NCBI GenBank assembly: GCA_022606425.2
Contig: JAHDVF020000047.1
Span: forward strand, 1-64,000
DNA: 64,000 nucleotides
Source: Lepidostoma basale
Taxonomy: Eukaryota; Arthropoda; Insecta; Trichoptera; Lepidostomatidae
Direction of reading: 5' to 3'
The notes under the pieces are model-generated. The model ran no database searches. It saw nothing but the letters and a program-made list of their open reading frames with translations, and was not told the origin of the DNA. Made by a program: the position numbers and the translations under genes. Positions within the stretch are counted from its first letter, which is position 1. Each line of letters opens with the position of its first letter. This document shows positions 52,428-63,147 of this stretch, one piece after another.

Positions 52428-52542
52428 TTATAATAATAAAACAGTAATTAGAAGGAACAATTGCACTTAGTATAGAGTCAAAAACGATGAAACATAATAA
52501 ATTAAAAACGATAAACTAAAACAGGAAGTAGATTACATTATG
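52428..52542. repeat. X repeat without SINE
   Basis: Reverse complement of the segments flanking the SINE at 4537-4774, uninterrupted ('gcacttagtatagagtcaaa'). Confidence 0.6.
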
Positions 52543-52665
52543 GATTAATTTTATCTCAATAGAGACGAAGATGCAAACTGGAAACTGAATATGGTTGATC
52601 AAGGTGTTTACAGGACTTATGACCTGTCATTGGTTGGGTTAAGCGCACGCTTTATGTAGATAACA
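52543..52665 (+). repeat. N foldback, terminal 120 bases
   Basis: 'tggattaattttatctcaat' to 'gcgcacgctttatgtag', matching the first part of 48716-48830 and 59348-59460. Confidence 0.7.
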
Positions 52666-52760
52666 TTAATCAGAAAGGTGACTAAAGTTGAAGGCAGTAT
52701 TATTATTATTTAGCTAGATTGTATAGGGGAAAAGTTTTTAATGTACTATATACTAATGGG

Positions 52761-53027
52761 AAAGAATGATAAAAAAATTATATGTTAACGATGTAAATAG
52801 AACCAGAAATATTGGAAGACCGAGGAAAACGTGGCACGATCAAATAAATCAAATATTGAATATCGGCCATGTGAGGAGTCAGAGAAATCGACGCGCGTGC
52901 ATGACACGATGTATGAATGTTCAGGAAGCGAAAGAAATATGTCAGGAAAGAAAAGTGTGGCAGTCCGTTCGTTCTGCCTACCCCTTCGGGGAGACGGCGT
53001 GAAGGTTAGTTAGTTAGTTTTTTTTTT
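52761..53027 (+). mobile_element. Family A insertion with 10-bp target duplication
   Basis: TACTAATGGG at 52751-52760 and 53028-53037. Open from IKKLYVNDVNRTRNIGRPRK to WQSVRSAYPFGETA and TGA (53002). Tail (TTAG)2-3 then ten T. Confidence 0.93.
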
Positions 53028-53631
53028 TACTAATGGGGAATAATAATATTGTTTTAAATTTATATATTGTATTATAGATAAAGAATAAGATTTTAATATT
53101 ACGATACTGGGTGGTGTACAACACAATTTGTTTGTTATTAATTTAAGGTTTTTTTGTAGTGGACTTTCGTTACCTTGGACGGCATCCAATGGTCCATGCA
53201 TCTAATGGTGTAGTGATCGACAGCTGCCAAATTTTGGTCTATTGAGGTCACCTCTCGAACATTCATGCATCATGATCCTACTCGCAGTATGTAGAACGGA
53301 TTCAATGAGAACTAAGTTAATTATTAATATAATCAAATAAACCTCCGAGATAGAGAGATGGTTGTTTGGCATCGAAGGTTGATACATCAATGATACACAA
53401 TTAATTGTTTGATTTTTATATATTAAAACGTTTATTGAATTCAGTGGACCGATTATACGTGTAATAGGAAGGAGATGTGATGGAAAGGTTTGCAAATTGT
53501 AATTACATTGAGATATGGATCGCGATTGCCTTGACTAAAGTAAAATAAAACACGATATTTTTCATATATGTTTAAATATAATTTAATTGTTTTAATGACC
53601 TACTTCAATGTTTACTACTAACTGAACAATC
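53028..53631. other. Single-copy AT-rich DNA
   Basis: A 97-residue minus frame (53495-53202) shows no family motif; I do not support it as a gene. Confidence 0.45.
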
Positions 53632-54130
53632 TATCAGTGCACAATGGTGTTTTTGTACCGACCATTGTGTATGAAAGCGATCATGGAACTGGCAAAAATA
53701 GGATGAAAGTAGAATAAATGCAGTAGAAATGCGATCTCTTAGCGAGTGTGTAAAAAACTGTGTATAATATAGTGTCGAATGAAAATAAAAGAAGTAATTG
53801 CGCTGTGAATGAAAAATAATGAAAGGATCAATTAGATGGTTTGCACACATGGAAATAGTGAATAAAAAAAGGATGTTTAAATATATATGTAAATGGAACT
53901 AGAAATAGAAGAAGGTCGGAGATATCGACTTGCGTGATTGACAAGTTGTATGAATGTTGAGGAAGCGAGAGAAATATGTCAGGAAAGAAAAGTGTGGCAG
54001 TCCATTCTTTATTTTGTTCATAACACTTTTCTTCGCACTTATTTGCATTTGACATCATATACAGATCTCATTTCTAATGCATTTAATGAGTCGGTCCAAG
54101 CATACCATTGTGCATAGCCATTTAAGCTTT
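53632..54130. mobile_element. Two family A pieces in inverted orientation
   Basis: 53632-54008 is sense A (HNGVFVPTIVYESDHGTGKN to KSVAVHS, frameshifted). At 'cagtccattcttt' it switches directly to antisense A (54009-54130, MSKI and HNGMLGPTH). The A tail is missing at the join. Confidence 0.75.
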
Positions 54131-54999
54131 AAAATTTCGTTTGAAGCACTTAATTTGTGGTGTGAATTATTAAATGAAATAATATTATTAGTATTTGAAT
54201 CTAAACCACTTTAATGGTAACACCTTCGGTGTTACCATCATCCATTATCATCCATTACCAACATCATCAAAGTCATGGAGTTTTCCCAAGTAACGCACTA
54301 ACGTGTCCATAATAATTATTTCAGATTTTTCGTCTTCTATAAGTGCCTGTCTCCTCTGCGAAAGTTGGCGATCATCAGGGCTATTTTCACCCTGTTGACT
54401 GCGATCCTGAACAGTATTGCATTCTCCACTCTGTCGTATCAGTCAGTGTCCTGACTTCTGTACTATTTAACAACACTGGAAACACATAACAACGGACAAT
54501 GCGCATTTTGAGATCCACAGACAGGTATTTATTTGGTCAGAATGTCTTGCAGATTTATGAAGACTCCACGTGCTTCAATTTCGATACAAGAGGAAAAAAA
54601 ATAGTATAATTGGATGATCATTAAAGATGTGTGTATTCCTCCGTCTCGAAAAGTTGATGAATCTGTGATCTAGAGTGTGATATGCATGCGAGAATCCTTT
54701 ATATATATTTAAAAAAAAGATTTATAGATAGGTTATTTGAACGTGTGAAAATATATGAAAAAATTGTCACGACGACACATTAACATTCTCAAGCACGTAC
54801 CATTTTACATATTCCTAGCATCCTGGAAGAATAATTTAAGGTTTGTGATAAGGAAATCGCAAAAAGTCGCACAAGATATGTGAAATATTCGAACTACACC
54901 ATGACCAAAAAGTAGACGAAAATTTTCCAATACCTTGAATGATTTTTGAAAATTTTGCTTATAATAAAAAACAAAATTATATCTAATATTAATTCAAAA
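54131..54999. other. Mostly single-copy; LINE-like scrap at 54328-54480
   Basis: 54328-54480 ('cttctataagtgcctgtctc', 'aaagttggcgatcatcagg') is like the antisense end of a B-type LINE. No gene elsewhere. Confidence 0.4.
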
Positions 55000-55130
55000 T
55001 ATAATTTCGATTATTTTATGAATTAAAACACTGTTTTTATCACTTTTAAGTTTATTTTTCTTGACATGTTTCGAAGCCTTACACCTTCATCATCGGGAGG
55101 ACGATATAAATTAACCAAAATTATTACAAA
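55000..55130 (-). repeat. H4 module, reference copy
   Basis: Minus strand 55107-55065: CCGATGAT, GAAG-GTGTAAGG-CTTC stem, GAAACATGTC, AAG. Plus strand flank 'gaattaaaacactgttttta' and 'cacttttaagtttatttttc'. Confidence 0.65.
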
Positions 55131-55904
55131 CTAAGTGCAAGAACCTAGAAACACATATTACATGTCGCACGCTTAATAGTAAACTGACCGATTATGGTTT
55201 AGGTCATAATTTATTTAACATTAGAGAGAGGCTTGTGTTAACGCTATCCACCTATTTTTCACAATGTTAACGCTATCCATTCGTACGTACGATAATCGTT
55301 CACAATGTCAACGCTATCCATTCGTACGTGTTTTTCGACTGTTTTTGGTAAAACACCGACTCATGTCAGATTGAGCAAAACTTGCTTTTTTGAGTTAAGC
55401 CAGTGTTCTATTAAGCGTGCGATGTGTTAGTTAACTTGGCCAGTGCTAGAGATATAACAATAGACATATCAATGGGTTAAACTTTGAAAAGATTTTTTAG
55501 GTGGAAGTATTAAGTTGAGGGTGTTTTATGGCTCAAAGGCTATTGAATAAGTTAGGGGAAAGTTTATATTTTAAGACAAAACAAATGGAAATTGACACAA
55601 GTTAAGTGGACGTTAACACAAAATCGTCATCATAGAATTCCGCAGTGTTAACGCCTAGAGTTTATCAAAAAATAAATCTAAATATTATTTAGAAAACTTT
55701 CTATTGTAATTTGACAACTATTTATTTTAATAAATTGACAAATATCTTATGTGTGTATTACCTATAATATATGTAATGTTCATATTTAACATACTTAACG
55801 AAATAATATGTAATATGAACGGGGTGGTAGTTGTTATATTTATAAGTAGGATAATATGAATTTTCAAAAATATCTTAAATGGTACATAAAATATAATAAA
55901 GTGA
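55131..55904. other. No gene; local 60-base repeats
   Basis: 'aacgctatccattcgtacgt' occurs at 55267 and 55310, with 'ttaacgctatccacctattt' just before. Otherwise AT-rich single-copy. Confidence 0.5.
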
Positions 55905-56190
55905 AATAATCCATTGTTTTGGCGGAAATACTACGAAACTTCAACATGATTAACTGTTTAATTTGGAACACTGCTATAATATCACAATTTATTTATTCAA
56001 TTTCAATGAAGTTTTCGCGATATCTGTTTTGCCATGATGTTGGCACCATCAGGTGTTACAATCAAATATTTTAATTAGTTGATAGTAACACCTGATCACG
56101 CCAACATAAAATAGCAAAATAGCTGTTGCACAGTGTCATAAAAAGTAAAAAAAAAATTATATCATAAAATTGGTCCAAATTAAACTGTAA
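55905..56190. repeat. H5 foldback, two arms
   Basis: Left arm 55905-56065 with 'ccattgttttggcggaaata', 'atctgttttgccatgatgtt' and CATCAGGTGTTAC. Right arm 56090-56170 with GTAACACCTGATCACGCCAA and 'atagctgttgcacagtgtca'. Core GAAA is degraded on both. Confidence 0.65.
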
Positions 56191-56211
56191 ATAAAATTAA
56201 TTTATTATTAA

Positions 56212-56356
56212 TACGTCTGGTTTTAAGAAGTTTTATTATATTTTATGTGTATTTCATGTTCCGCCTGTCTAAGGCATTATCAAACTGACGTTTTCATTCG
56301 TAATAATTATTTTATGTGGAGTTTTATATCATTATTCAAGAAACAATAAATAAAAT
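56212..56356. repeat. H1 module, complete
   Basis: 'taatacgtctggttttaaga', 'catgttccgcctgtctaagg', 'cattatcaaactgacgtttt', 'cattcgtaataatta' and 'cattattcaagaaacaataa' in the order seen at both ends of the Penelope-like insertion. Confidence 0.7.
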
Positions 56357-56359
56357 ATA

Positions 56360-56825
56360 TGTAGTCTATTGTTTTGACCGAAACACTATGATACAACATT
56401 ATTAACAGTTAAAATATAAAACGCTGTTTATTGAAAAATAAATATTGTAACAACTGATGATGTCAACATCTAAAATAAATCTAACTAACTAACCATCACG
56501 CCATTTCCCCGGAGGGATAGGATGAGAGGATGGATCGCCACAATGCTCTGTCCTGACATACCTCTCGGGCTTCCTCTACATTCATACATCGTACCATGCA
56601 CGCACGTCGATTATTCCGACTTCGAATGTGGCCGCCTTTTAGTAATTGAGTAATTTGGGCCGTGCCATGTTTTCCTCGGTCGTCCTCGGCTTCTTTTTTC
56701 ACTCACGCTGCTTGTGTACAACTTTTTAACCATTCTACTCTCACCCATTCGTTCCATATGTCCAAACCATCTAAAAAAAATGTGATACCATAAACAACGT
56801 TTTATATTTTAACAGTTAAAATATA
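56360..56825. repeat. H5 module interrupted by A
   Basis: 56367-56470: 'tctattgttttgaccgaaac', 'attaacagttaaaatataaa', 'caactgatgatgtcaacatc' (core CTGATGAT plus GTCAAC). After A, 56779-56825 is a reversed H5 piece ('gtgataccataaacaacgtt'). Confidence 0.65.
56478..56775 (-). mobile_element. Family A 3' end in H5
   Basis: Open from 56702 to the stop at 56496: KKEAEDDRGKHGTAQITQLL, KGGHIRSRNNRRACMVRCMN, VEEAREVCQDRALWRSILSS and YPSGEMA. Upstream GHMERMGESRMVKKLYTS is in another frame. Subfamily 'SGEMA'. Confidence 0.85.
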
Positions 56826-57532
56826 TATTGTTTGTTTTAATTACTTTTTTAATCTCTTAAATTTATAGAATTTTTTATTATTTATTTATTTAATTATTGT
56901 GTAAAATTAAACCTCCAATTACATTTGAAAAAGAAGTATTTTTTTATTTATAGGTGTATAACGAATTCTGAAAATTTATTAATTCGGGTGGTATTAAACC
57001 TTTAGTGTTTTAGCATTTTTCAATAAAACCCATATGTTAATTTTATTTCAAATAAAATAAAATTATTTGGGAATTTTGTTGACATTTATGTTGCATCATT
57101 CTTATTCTTCTTGCTACTCGCCTCTTACCACTTCTTTGTTTCCCCTTTTTTCATCATTTGGCGCCAGGTGTTTCGCTGATGAAGGCACATTTTTCCTTCA
57201 GACCTAAAGTATTCGTGTCCTTCTGGACATTTGTCAACATTCCCTTTCTCCGTAATAATCACGTAAAACGTACTTTTTTAGGGCGTCGACGTTCAGTTTT
57301 CATATTACGTGACCTGGAGTTTCGATTCTGATAATTTTTCGGGGATGGGTGCAACCTTGAAACTTCCCCTTACATTTTTGGTTAGCACCTTGTCTTTTAA
57401 TGTGACTTCCCCCTACCATCACAGGATCCGTGTTTCTGTCGTATTGAATTTCTGTTCTCACACGAAGTTTTATAAATCTGCCCTTCTGTTCTTATTAACA
57501 TTTTCGGCAACACACAAAATTCGTCATTTTTT
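56826..57532. other. AT-rich, no gene
   Basis: A GC-richer, non-repetitive block at 57090-57500 has no known motif. Confidence 0.45.
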
Positions 57533-57640
57533 AAACATTTGATAATGCTTGAACATGGCGAAACATATCATTCCCATAAAATAAAAAAGAGTAATAGAAA
57601 ACAGACAATTTCATTCTTATTAATTTATTTATTTCATTCT
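57533..57640 (+). repeat. H1 module, right half
   Basis: 'aacatttgataatgcttgaa', CATGGCGAAACATATCATTCC and 'cagacaatttcattcttatt'. The end 'tttcattcttattaatttt' is duplicated. Confidence 0.6.
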
Positions 57641-57900
57641 TATTAATTTTGTTATTTTATTTTATATCATTGTATTTTATATTATTTGTTTTAGATTTAT
57701 TTTGTGGGTATTGGACCATCGAAGTGTGCGCGGGAGATGCCTATTGGTGGCGATGAGGTTCGCAACCCATCACACCGCGTTTCCCGCGGGGCGAAAAGAG
57801 AAGGATGGAGTGCCGCATCAGTAAAAGTGTGACAGTCCATTCTTTCTGCCTACCCTTTTGGGGAGACGGCGTGATGGTTAGTTAGTTAGTTAGTTTTAAT
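57640..57900 (+). mobile_element. S element, longest well-preserved copy
   Basis: 5' AT part 'tttatatcattgtattttat' and 'atttgttttagatttatttt'. The core has GCGGGAGA (57729-57736) facing TTTCCCGC (57780-57787), nested stems GGTG/CACC, GATG/CATC and GGTT/AACC with loop CGC. The A-like end runs from 'aaaagtgtgacagtccattc' to four TTAG units. GGTTCGCAACC matches a Pol III box B at 9 of 11 positions, but I see no good box A. Confidence 0.8.
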
Positions 57901-57997
57901 TAATCATATCCTTTTGATTCGTTTTTGAATAGCAATAAATCTTACTATAGATGTTTTATGTGTGACTGAATTTATGTATGGAAATGAATGAATGTAT

Positions 57998-58475
57998 GTA
58001 TGACTGAATTCCCTCATAAATATGGAAGCGAAGCACGGAACTGGCAAAAGAAGTATGAAAGTATAATAAATGCGGTAGAAATGAGATCTCTTAGACGAAT
58101 GTGTAGATACTCTGTGTATCATAGAGTGTCGAATGAAAATATAATAAGTGAATGCGATGTGAATGATGGTGTTATGAACAAGCTAATAAAAAAATCATTA
58201 AAATGGTTTGGACATATGGAAAGAATGGCAAAAAAATTATATGTTAACGATGTAAATGGAACCAGAAATAAAGGAACACCGAGGAAAACGTGGCACAATC
58301 AAATAAATCAAATATTTAATTTGTCGGCCATGTGAGGAGTCAGAGAAATCGACGCGCGTGCATGACACGATGTATGAATGTTGAGGAAACCTGAGAAATA
58401 TGTCAGGAAAGAAAAGTGTGTCAGTCCATTCTTTCTGCCTACCCCTTCGGAGAGACGGCGTAATGGTTAGTTAGT
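57998..58475 (+). mobile_element. Family A 3' end
   Basis: Open: EFPHKYGSEARNWQKKYESI, INAVEMRSLRRMCRYSVYHR to GTPRKTWHNQINQIF, then a frameshift at 'tttaatttgtcgg' and continuation to CQERKVCQSILSAYPFGETA with TAA for TGA. Tail at 58465-58485. Confidence 0.88.
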
Positions 58476-58494
58476 TAGTTAATTAGTTATAAAT

Positions 58495-58990
58495 CTTACT
58501 ATCTTCAAAATTCACCATTATTTTGTGTTGTGGATTCATATTGGAATAACTTTTTGAAAACATTGTATTTTCACAACACTTTTTTGAATAACATGTTTCG
58601 GGAATGCTCTTTCTCAGTGTAGAAATTTTGAGCGTTGAATTTCTACACTAAAGGCCGTGCCACACTGTTTGAAACAAACTCTCCACAGAGGTGACCTTGG
58701 TGGAGAGCTGTGGAGCCCACGGTTGGTGTAGCGTCCACACACTCTCCACACGTGGAATGCGTGTTTAAACGCGCGTTCGTCCACAAAGTTTGTTGAAAGA
58801 CAAACGAATTTTGGTTTCAAACAAGTGTCTACACAGTTTTAAACCGCCGGTGGAGACCGATGTGGAGAGCTTGTTTAAAACAGTGTGGCCCACCTTTGAG
58901 AGAGAACGTGTGTGTCTCGAATCATGTTTGTGAAAATCAGAAATTGAGAAAATACAATGTTTTCAAAAACTTATTCAAAATTAAATCTCT
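58495..58990. repeat. H8 inverted pair enclosing MITE Y
   Basis: 'gaaaacattgtattttcaca' (58556) faces 'aaaatacaatgttttcaaaa' (58952). Minus strand 58617-58586: CTGAGAAA...CCCGAAACATGTTATTC, a decayed hammerhead-like core. Confidence 0.65.
58651..58896. mobile_element. MITE-like element Y
   Basis: Terminal inverted repeats of about 35 bases: AAGGCCGTGCCACACTGTTT and AAACTCTCCACA at the left, TGTGGAGAGCTTGTTTAAAA and CAGTGTGGCCCACCTT at the right. GTGGAGA/TCTCCAC repeats several times inside. About 246 bases, no coding frame. Superfamily not assigned. Confidence 0.65.
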
Positions 58991-59347
58991 TAAATAATGT
59001 GAATAAATGTTAAATTATTTCTACTCGCACTATTCTTTATTTTGAATGAGGTAATTATTGACCTTGGTAACGAGAATTTAATATGCGTGAACGGTTCGGA
59101 AGAAGATCAAGTCAATAAACGGCCAAATAATTGAGTCAGTATCTACTTACCATATTTTTTTATTAATATGTTTAATAAACAGTAGGCGATTGAAAGAGAA
59201 GACGTCAAACACGATCACGAAATTTCGTGTGTCCAGCTAATTAATCAAGTAAAATAAAAAACAATTTCATACTCGCACATCATTTAAACACCTTGTTTTA
59301 AAACCAATAAACTATTTGTGCCATAACTAATAATTAACTAAAACGAA
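58991..59347. other. Single-copy AT-rich DNA
   Basis: No gene recognised. Confidence 0.45.
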
Positions 59348-59890
59348 GTTAATTTCATCTCCATAGAGACGTAGATGCAAATTGAAAACTGAATATGACG
59401 ATCGAGGTGTTTACAGGACTTATGACCTGTCAATGGTTGGGTTAAGCGCACGCTTTATGTAATTACAACATTCTCCATTCCACCTTTCTTATGACCACCA
59501 TGTCTGACAAATTTTAGGAAGTTGTATATATGTAGAATAAAATCCAGTATTCGTCTACAAGTATTTGTATACATTCAAAATGTTGTATTATATAAAACGA
59601 TGTTTTTAACTACTTCCACTTTTGTCTTTATTTCGACAGCGACCGGTTTCGCCAGGCTCGCTGGCATCTACAGATTATGCCAGCGAGCCTGGCGAAACCG
59701 TCCGCTGTTGAAATAAAGACAAAAGTGGAAGTAGTTAAAAAACATCGTTTTATACAACATTTTGAATGTATACAAATACTTGTAGACGAATACTGGATTT
59801 TATTCTACATATATACAACTTCCAAAAATTTGTCAGACATGGTGGTCATAAGAAAGGTGGAATGGGGAATGTTGTAATTACATAAAGCGA
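59348..59890. repeat. N foldback with H3 foldback at its centre
   Basis: Outer arms: 59450-59590 ('acgctttatgtaattacaac', 'atgaccaccatgtctgacaa', 'gtcgtctacaagtat' region) and the complement to 59888. Inner arms 59593-59673 and 59679-59760 hold GACCGGTTTCGCCAGGCTCG and its complement around 'tctacagat'. The whole can fold as one hairpin of about 215 bp. Confidence 0.85.
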
Positions 59891-59964
59891 TTTCATTAAA
59901 ATCATTTTATTATTTGTGCCACGATAAAACTTCGATGGGATTGAAACCGGTTGGAAATATAAAA

Positions 59965-60150
59965 AAATTAAATAGTCCATTATTTTGGCCGAAACACAAT
60001 GGTACCTCAACATTATAAACTGTTCATTTATAAAACTATGTTTTTATGTATCACAATTTTATTTTAAATTTTCGTGACAGCTGCTTCGTCAACCTATGTT
60101 GGCATTATCAGGTGTTATACATAAAATTGTGATACATAAAAACAGAGATA
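59965..60150 (-). repeat. H5 module with long stem I
   Basis: Minus strand 60113-60072: CTGATAAT, GCCAACATAGGTTGAC, GAAGCAGCTGTC. 'tttttatgtatcacaatttt' before and 'aaaattgtgatacataaaaa' after the core are complementary, giving a stem I of over 20 bp with an internal bulge. Confidence 0.7.
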
Positions 60151-60269
60151 ATTTAAAAAATTAAGTAAAGGCAAGTTAAAAAAAAAATTAAGTTGCAATT
60201 AATGTGACTTTGTGTAATATTTTTCCTGCCCGATCTCTAGATCGATATCCATCCAATTTGTTGGTTAAA

Positions 60270-60425
60270 CAGTTGTATACCTTACACACCTCTCAAGCTT
60301 TCTTCATATTCATACAACGAATCATATTTGCTTGTCGATTCTTCCAGCTTCTAACATGGCCGCCCTTTAAAATTTAATTTATTTGATCATACCATGTTTT
60401 TCTCGACTTCATTTACATCGTTAAT
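60270..60425 (-). mobile_element. Family A decayed 3' piece
   Basis: 'cacacctctcaagctttctt' to 'catgtttttctcgacttcat'. It keeps the HVRSWKNRQA region. Tail lost. Confidence 0.65.
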
Positions 60426-60479
60426 GTTTATTAGCGTCGGTTGTTAAGAATTTTTGTAAGTAGAGTTTTTTTTTTCCTT

Positions 60480-61560
60480 TTTTTTCAACTTTATTCAGGA
60501 TTGTGTCATGTTATTTCTCGGAGCGTTTTCCTGGGATGTAGATGTCCAACTGTCTCGCCTTCTTTTGGGTGGTCTTCCTGGAGGTAGGCTGCCTGTTGAA
60601 TATTTATTTGCCGCTTTAATTATCACTATTTTAGAACACGCTCTTTCCAGTAACGTTTTCTCAGTCTTCCCCATCTCACAACATCTCCCACATGGCAAGT
60701 CCTCCTCTTTTTAGAATTTCTAACTGTCTCGGAGTATCATAATCTCTCCAGTGACGTCTTCTCGGTCTTCTCTATCTCACAACATCTTTGACATTGCAAT
60801 CCTCCGTATTTCGAAACTGTCTCGGAGTGTCATAACCTCTCCAATCACAACATCTTCGACATCGCAAATCCTCCTTATTTCGGAAACTCTAACTGTCTCG
60901 GAGTGTCATAATCTCCCCAGTGACGTCTTCTCAGTCTTCCTCATCTCACAACATCTTCCACATTGCAAATCCTTCTTATTTCGGAATTTCCAACTGTCTC
61001 GGAGTGTAATAATCTCTCCAGTGACGTCTTCTTAGTCTTCTCTATCTCACAACATCTTTGACATCGCAAATCCTCCATATTTCGGAATTCCTATTTGTCT
61101 CGGAATTTCATGATGTCTCTAGTGACGTCTTCTCTGTCTTCCCTATCTCATAACATCTTCGACATCGCAAAACCTTCTTGTATCGGAATTTCTAACTGTC
61201 TTGGAATATCATGATCTCTCTAGTGACGTATTCTCAGTCTTCCCTATCTCACAACATCTTCGACATCGCAAATCCTCCTTATTTCGGATTTTTAACTATC
61301 TCGGAGTGTCATAATTAAGTTAATTAATGTAAAAGACATTATAAACAGGAAAATGTTTAAGGCATCTATTGAGTACAGATAAAATATTATAAAAATACAA
61401 CATAGTACCAGGAACGCATTAGAGATGGTTCGACATTAGGAAGACAAGATACTTTCTAAAGTCAAGAGTATTTGTCTCCTGTCTCAGTCTTTCCCAACTC
61501 ACAACATCTTCAACATTGCAAATCCTCCTTATTTCAGAATTGCTCACTGTCGCAGATAGC
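60480..61560 (-). repeat. 101-bp minisatellite derived from family F
   Basis: Minus strand 60600-60490 is the F C-terminus (GSLPPGRPPKRRRDSWTSTS, QENAPRN). From there the F segment ICDVEDVVR..REDREDVTGE is tandemly repeated. The landmark 'acaacatct' starts at 60678, 60779, 60847, 60948, 61049, 61150 (one change), 61251 and 61501. Periods are exactly 101 except one 68-base unit and one unit broken by J. Confidence 0.9.
61314..61483 (-). mobile_element. Family J 3' piece inside the minisatellite
   Basis: 'gtttaaggcatctattgagt' and 'aggaacgcattagagatggt' match the J 3' UTR at 890 and 46612; the TTTGA tail is missing. Confidence 0.75.
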
Positions 61561-61989
61561 CCTAACTTTATAATTAATTAAAATTTGAAAAACTCCGCAA
61601 CTGTGGGAGTATTTTATGGATATAATTCTGTACCGAAACAGTGTCACAAAAAGTTCAAAAGATTTTTTTTGTTTTTACGAATTATTTATTATGATAGCGC
61701 CTGGCGGGACGTCTCACTTGACAATGGCGAATGAGACAATTTTAAAAAGTGTCAACTTTTAATTCATTTCATAAACTTAAGTAACATTACCTATATAATA
61801 TCTAAGAAAATTGTGAAAGTTAATTGCTTCCAGGTAATGTTGGAGATAAAACAAAAAGTCGTTTATGAAATGGCCATTGTACAGTGTGGCTGTGGAGCGA
61901 GCTCTGTGGCGCAATGAGAAAATGGTTGAAATATATTATTTTCAGATTAGATTTTTTAGTAAGTAACACTATCTTTGTGGTAAGATATT
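61561..61989. other. Single-copy DNA
   Basis: No gene recognised. Confidence 0.45.
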
Positions 61990-62003
61990 TAAAAATGTGT
62001 AAA

Positions 62004-62447
62004 AACTAACTAACCATCACGCCTTCTCCCCGAAGGGGTAGGCAGAAAGAATGGACTGCCGCACGTTTCTTTCCTGACATATTTCTCTCGCTTCATCAAC
62101 ATTCATACATCGTGTCATGCACGCGCGTCGATTTCTCTGACTCGTCACATGGCCGACATTCAATATTTGATTTATTATATCGTGCCACGTTTTCCTCGGT
62201 CTTCCTCTATTTGTGGTTCCATTTACATCGTTAATATGCAATTTTTTACCATTCTTTTTTCATTCATTCTTTCTATATGTCCGAACCATCTTAATGATCC
62301 TCACTTTATCACACACAGAGTATCCACACATTCGTCTAAGAGATCTCATTTCTACAGCATTTATTCTACTTTCATCCTTCTTTTGCCAGTTCCATGCCAC
62401 GCCTCGATACATAAGGGTCGGTGGAAGAACACCATTGTGCACTGCCA
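62004..62447 (-). mobile_element. Family A insertion with perfect 14-bp target duplication
   Basis: TAAAAATGTGTAAA at 61990-62003 and 62448-62461. It begins at the A motif MAVHNGVLPPTLMYRGVAWN. About 80 bases (VSNENIRSECG to GSLRW) are deleted. It ends open from HINDVNGTTNRGRPRKTWHD to SILSAYPFGEKA and TGA. Tail TTAGTTAGTTTTT. Confidence 0.95.
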
Positions 62448-62499
62448 TAAAAATGTGTAAATATATAAAATAAAATATAAAATTGAACCGAGTTATTGA

Positions 62500-62610
62500 C
62501 TATTCAATTGAAACACTGTTATAACATCACAATTGATTTATTTTCTTTGAAATTGTCGCGATAGCTGTTTCGCTAACCATTGTTAGTATCATCATGTGTT
62601 ACATCTTTTG
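62500..62610 (-). repeat. H5 module
   Basis: Minus strand 62597-62556: ATGATGAT, ACTAACAATGGTTAGC, GAAACAGCTATCGCG. Flank 'gttataacatcacaattga' matches the other H5 copies. Confidence 0.65.
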
Positions 62611-63147
62611 TAAACATACTACCCAAATACACGAACTCATCTACTTGCTCCAAATTTTCACCTTTCACGCTAATGTTGTAGACAGTCATGATTTCTTCTT
62701 TATCTTTGATATATTATTTTTAAATTACCTAATTACCTATGACATTTCTTTTATAGGTGGAAAGGAGACCTCGTGAAGATAGAAGAAGCAGAGGAACACC
62801 CCCTATACGATGGTCTGATGACATCAGGAAAATCGCTGGTCACTAGATGCGAAAAGATCAAGATATGTGGAGAGTATGGGAGAAGCCTATGTCCAGCAAT
62901 GGACAACATTGACTATTTAAGTAAGTAAGTAGGTTCATTTTACAGAATCGCTGTAAGATATGACGCTTTCTTTCCCAGTTGTAAAGAAATATTGTTTTAA
63001 TTGCATCCATTTACTCAGTCATTATTTTTAATAATCTTTTATCAAAATTTGGAAATATTTGTGCCGTTTCTAACTGCAAACTTAAAAAAGGTAACATAAA
63101 TGTTATTTAACGCTACTCTGTATTAACATTAATATGAGTTTTTTTTT
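62611..63147 (+). other. Mixed; family C tip at 62755-62940
   Basis: 62780-62925 encodes RGTPPIRWSDDIRKIAGH, RKDQDMWRVWEKPMSSNGQH in changing frames and ends 'aagtaagtaagtagg'. The rest shows no gene. Confidence 0.6.

Noticed and set aside
53202..53495. 97-codon minus-strand open frame
   Set aside because: No known motif, AT-rich composition and no repeat family support. Length is compatible with chance.
57660..57700. Splice-acceptor-like TTTGTTTTAG in S elements
   Set aside because: It recurs in S copies as part of the element; no exon structure follows.
60600..61560. CRISPR-like array (regular 101-base spacing)
   Set aside because: The whole 101-base unit repeats; there are no unique spacers, and the context is eukaryotic.
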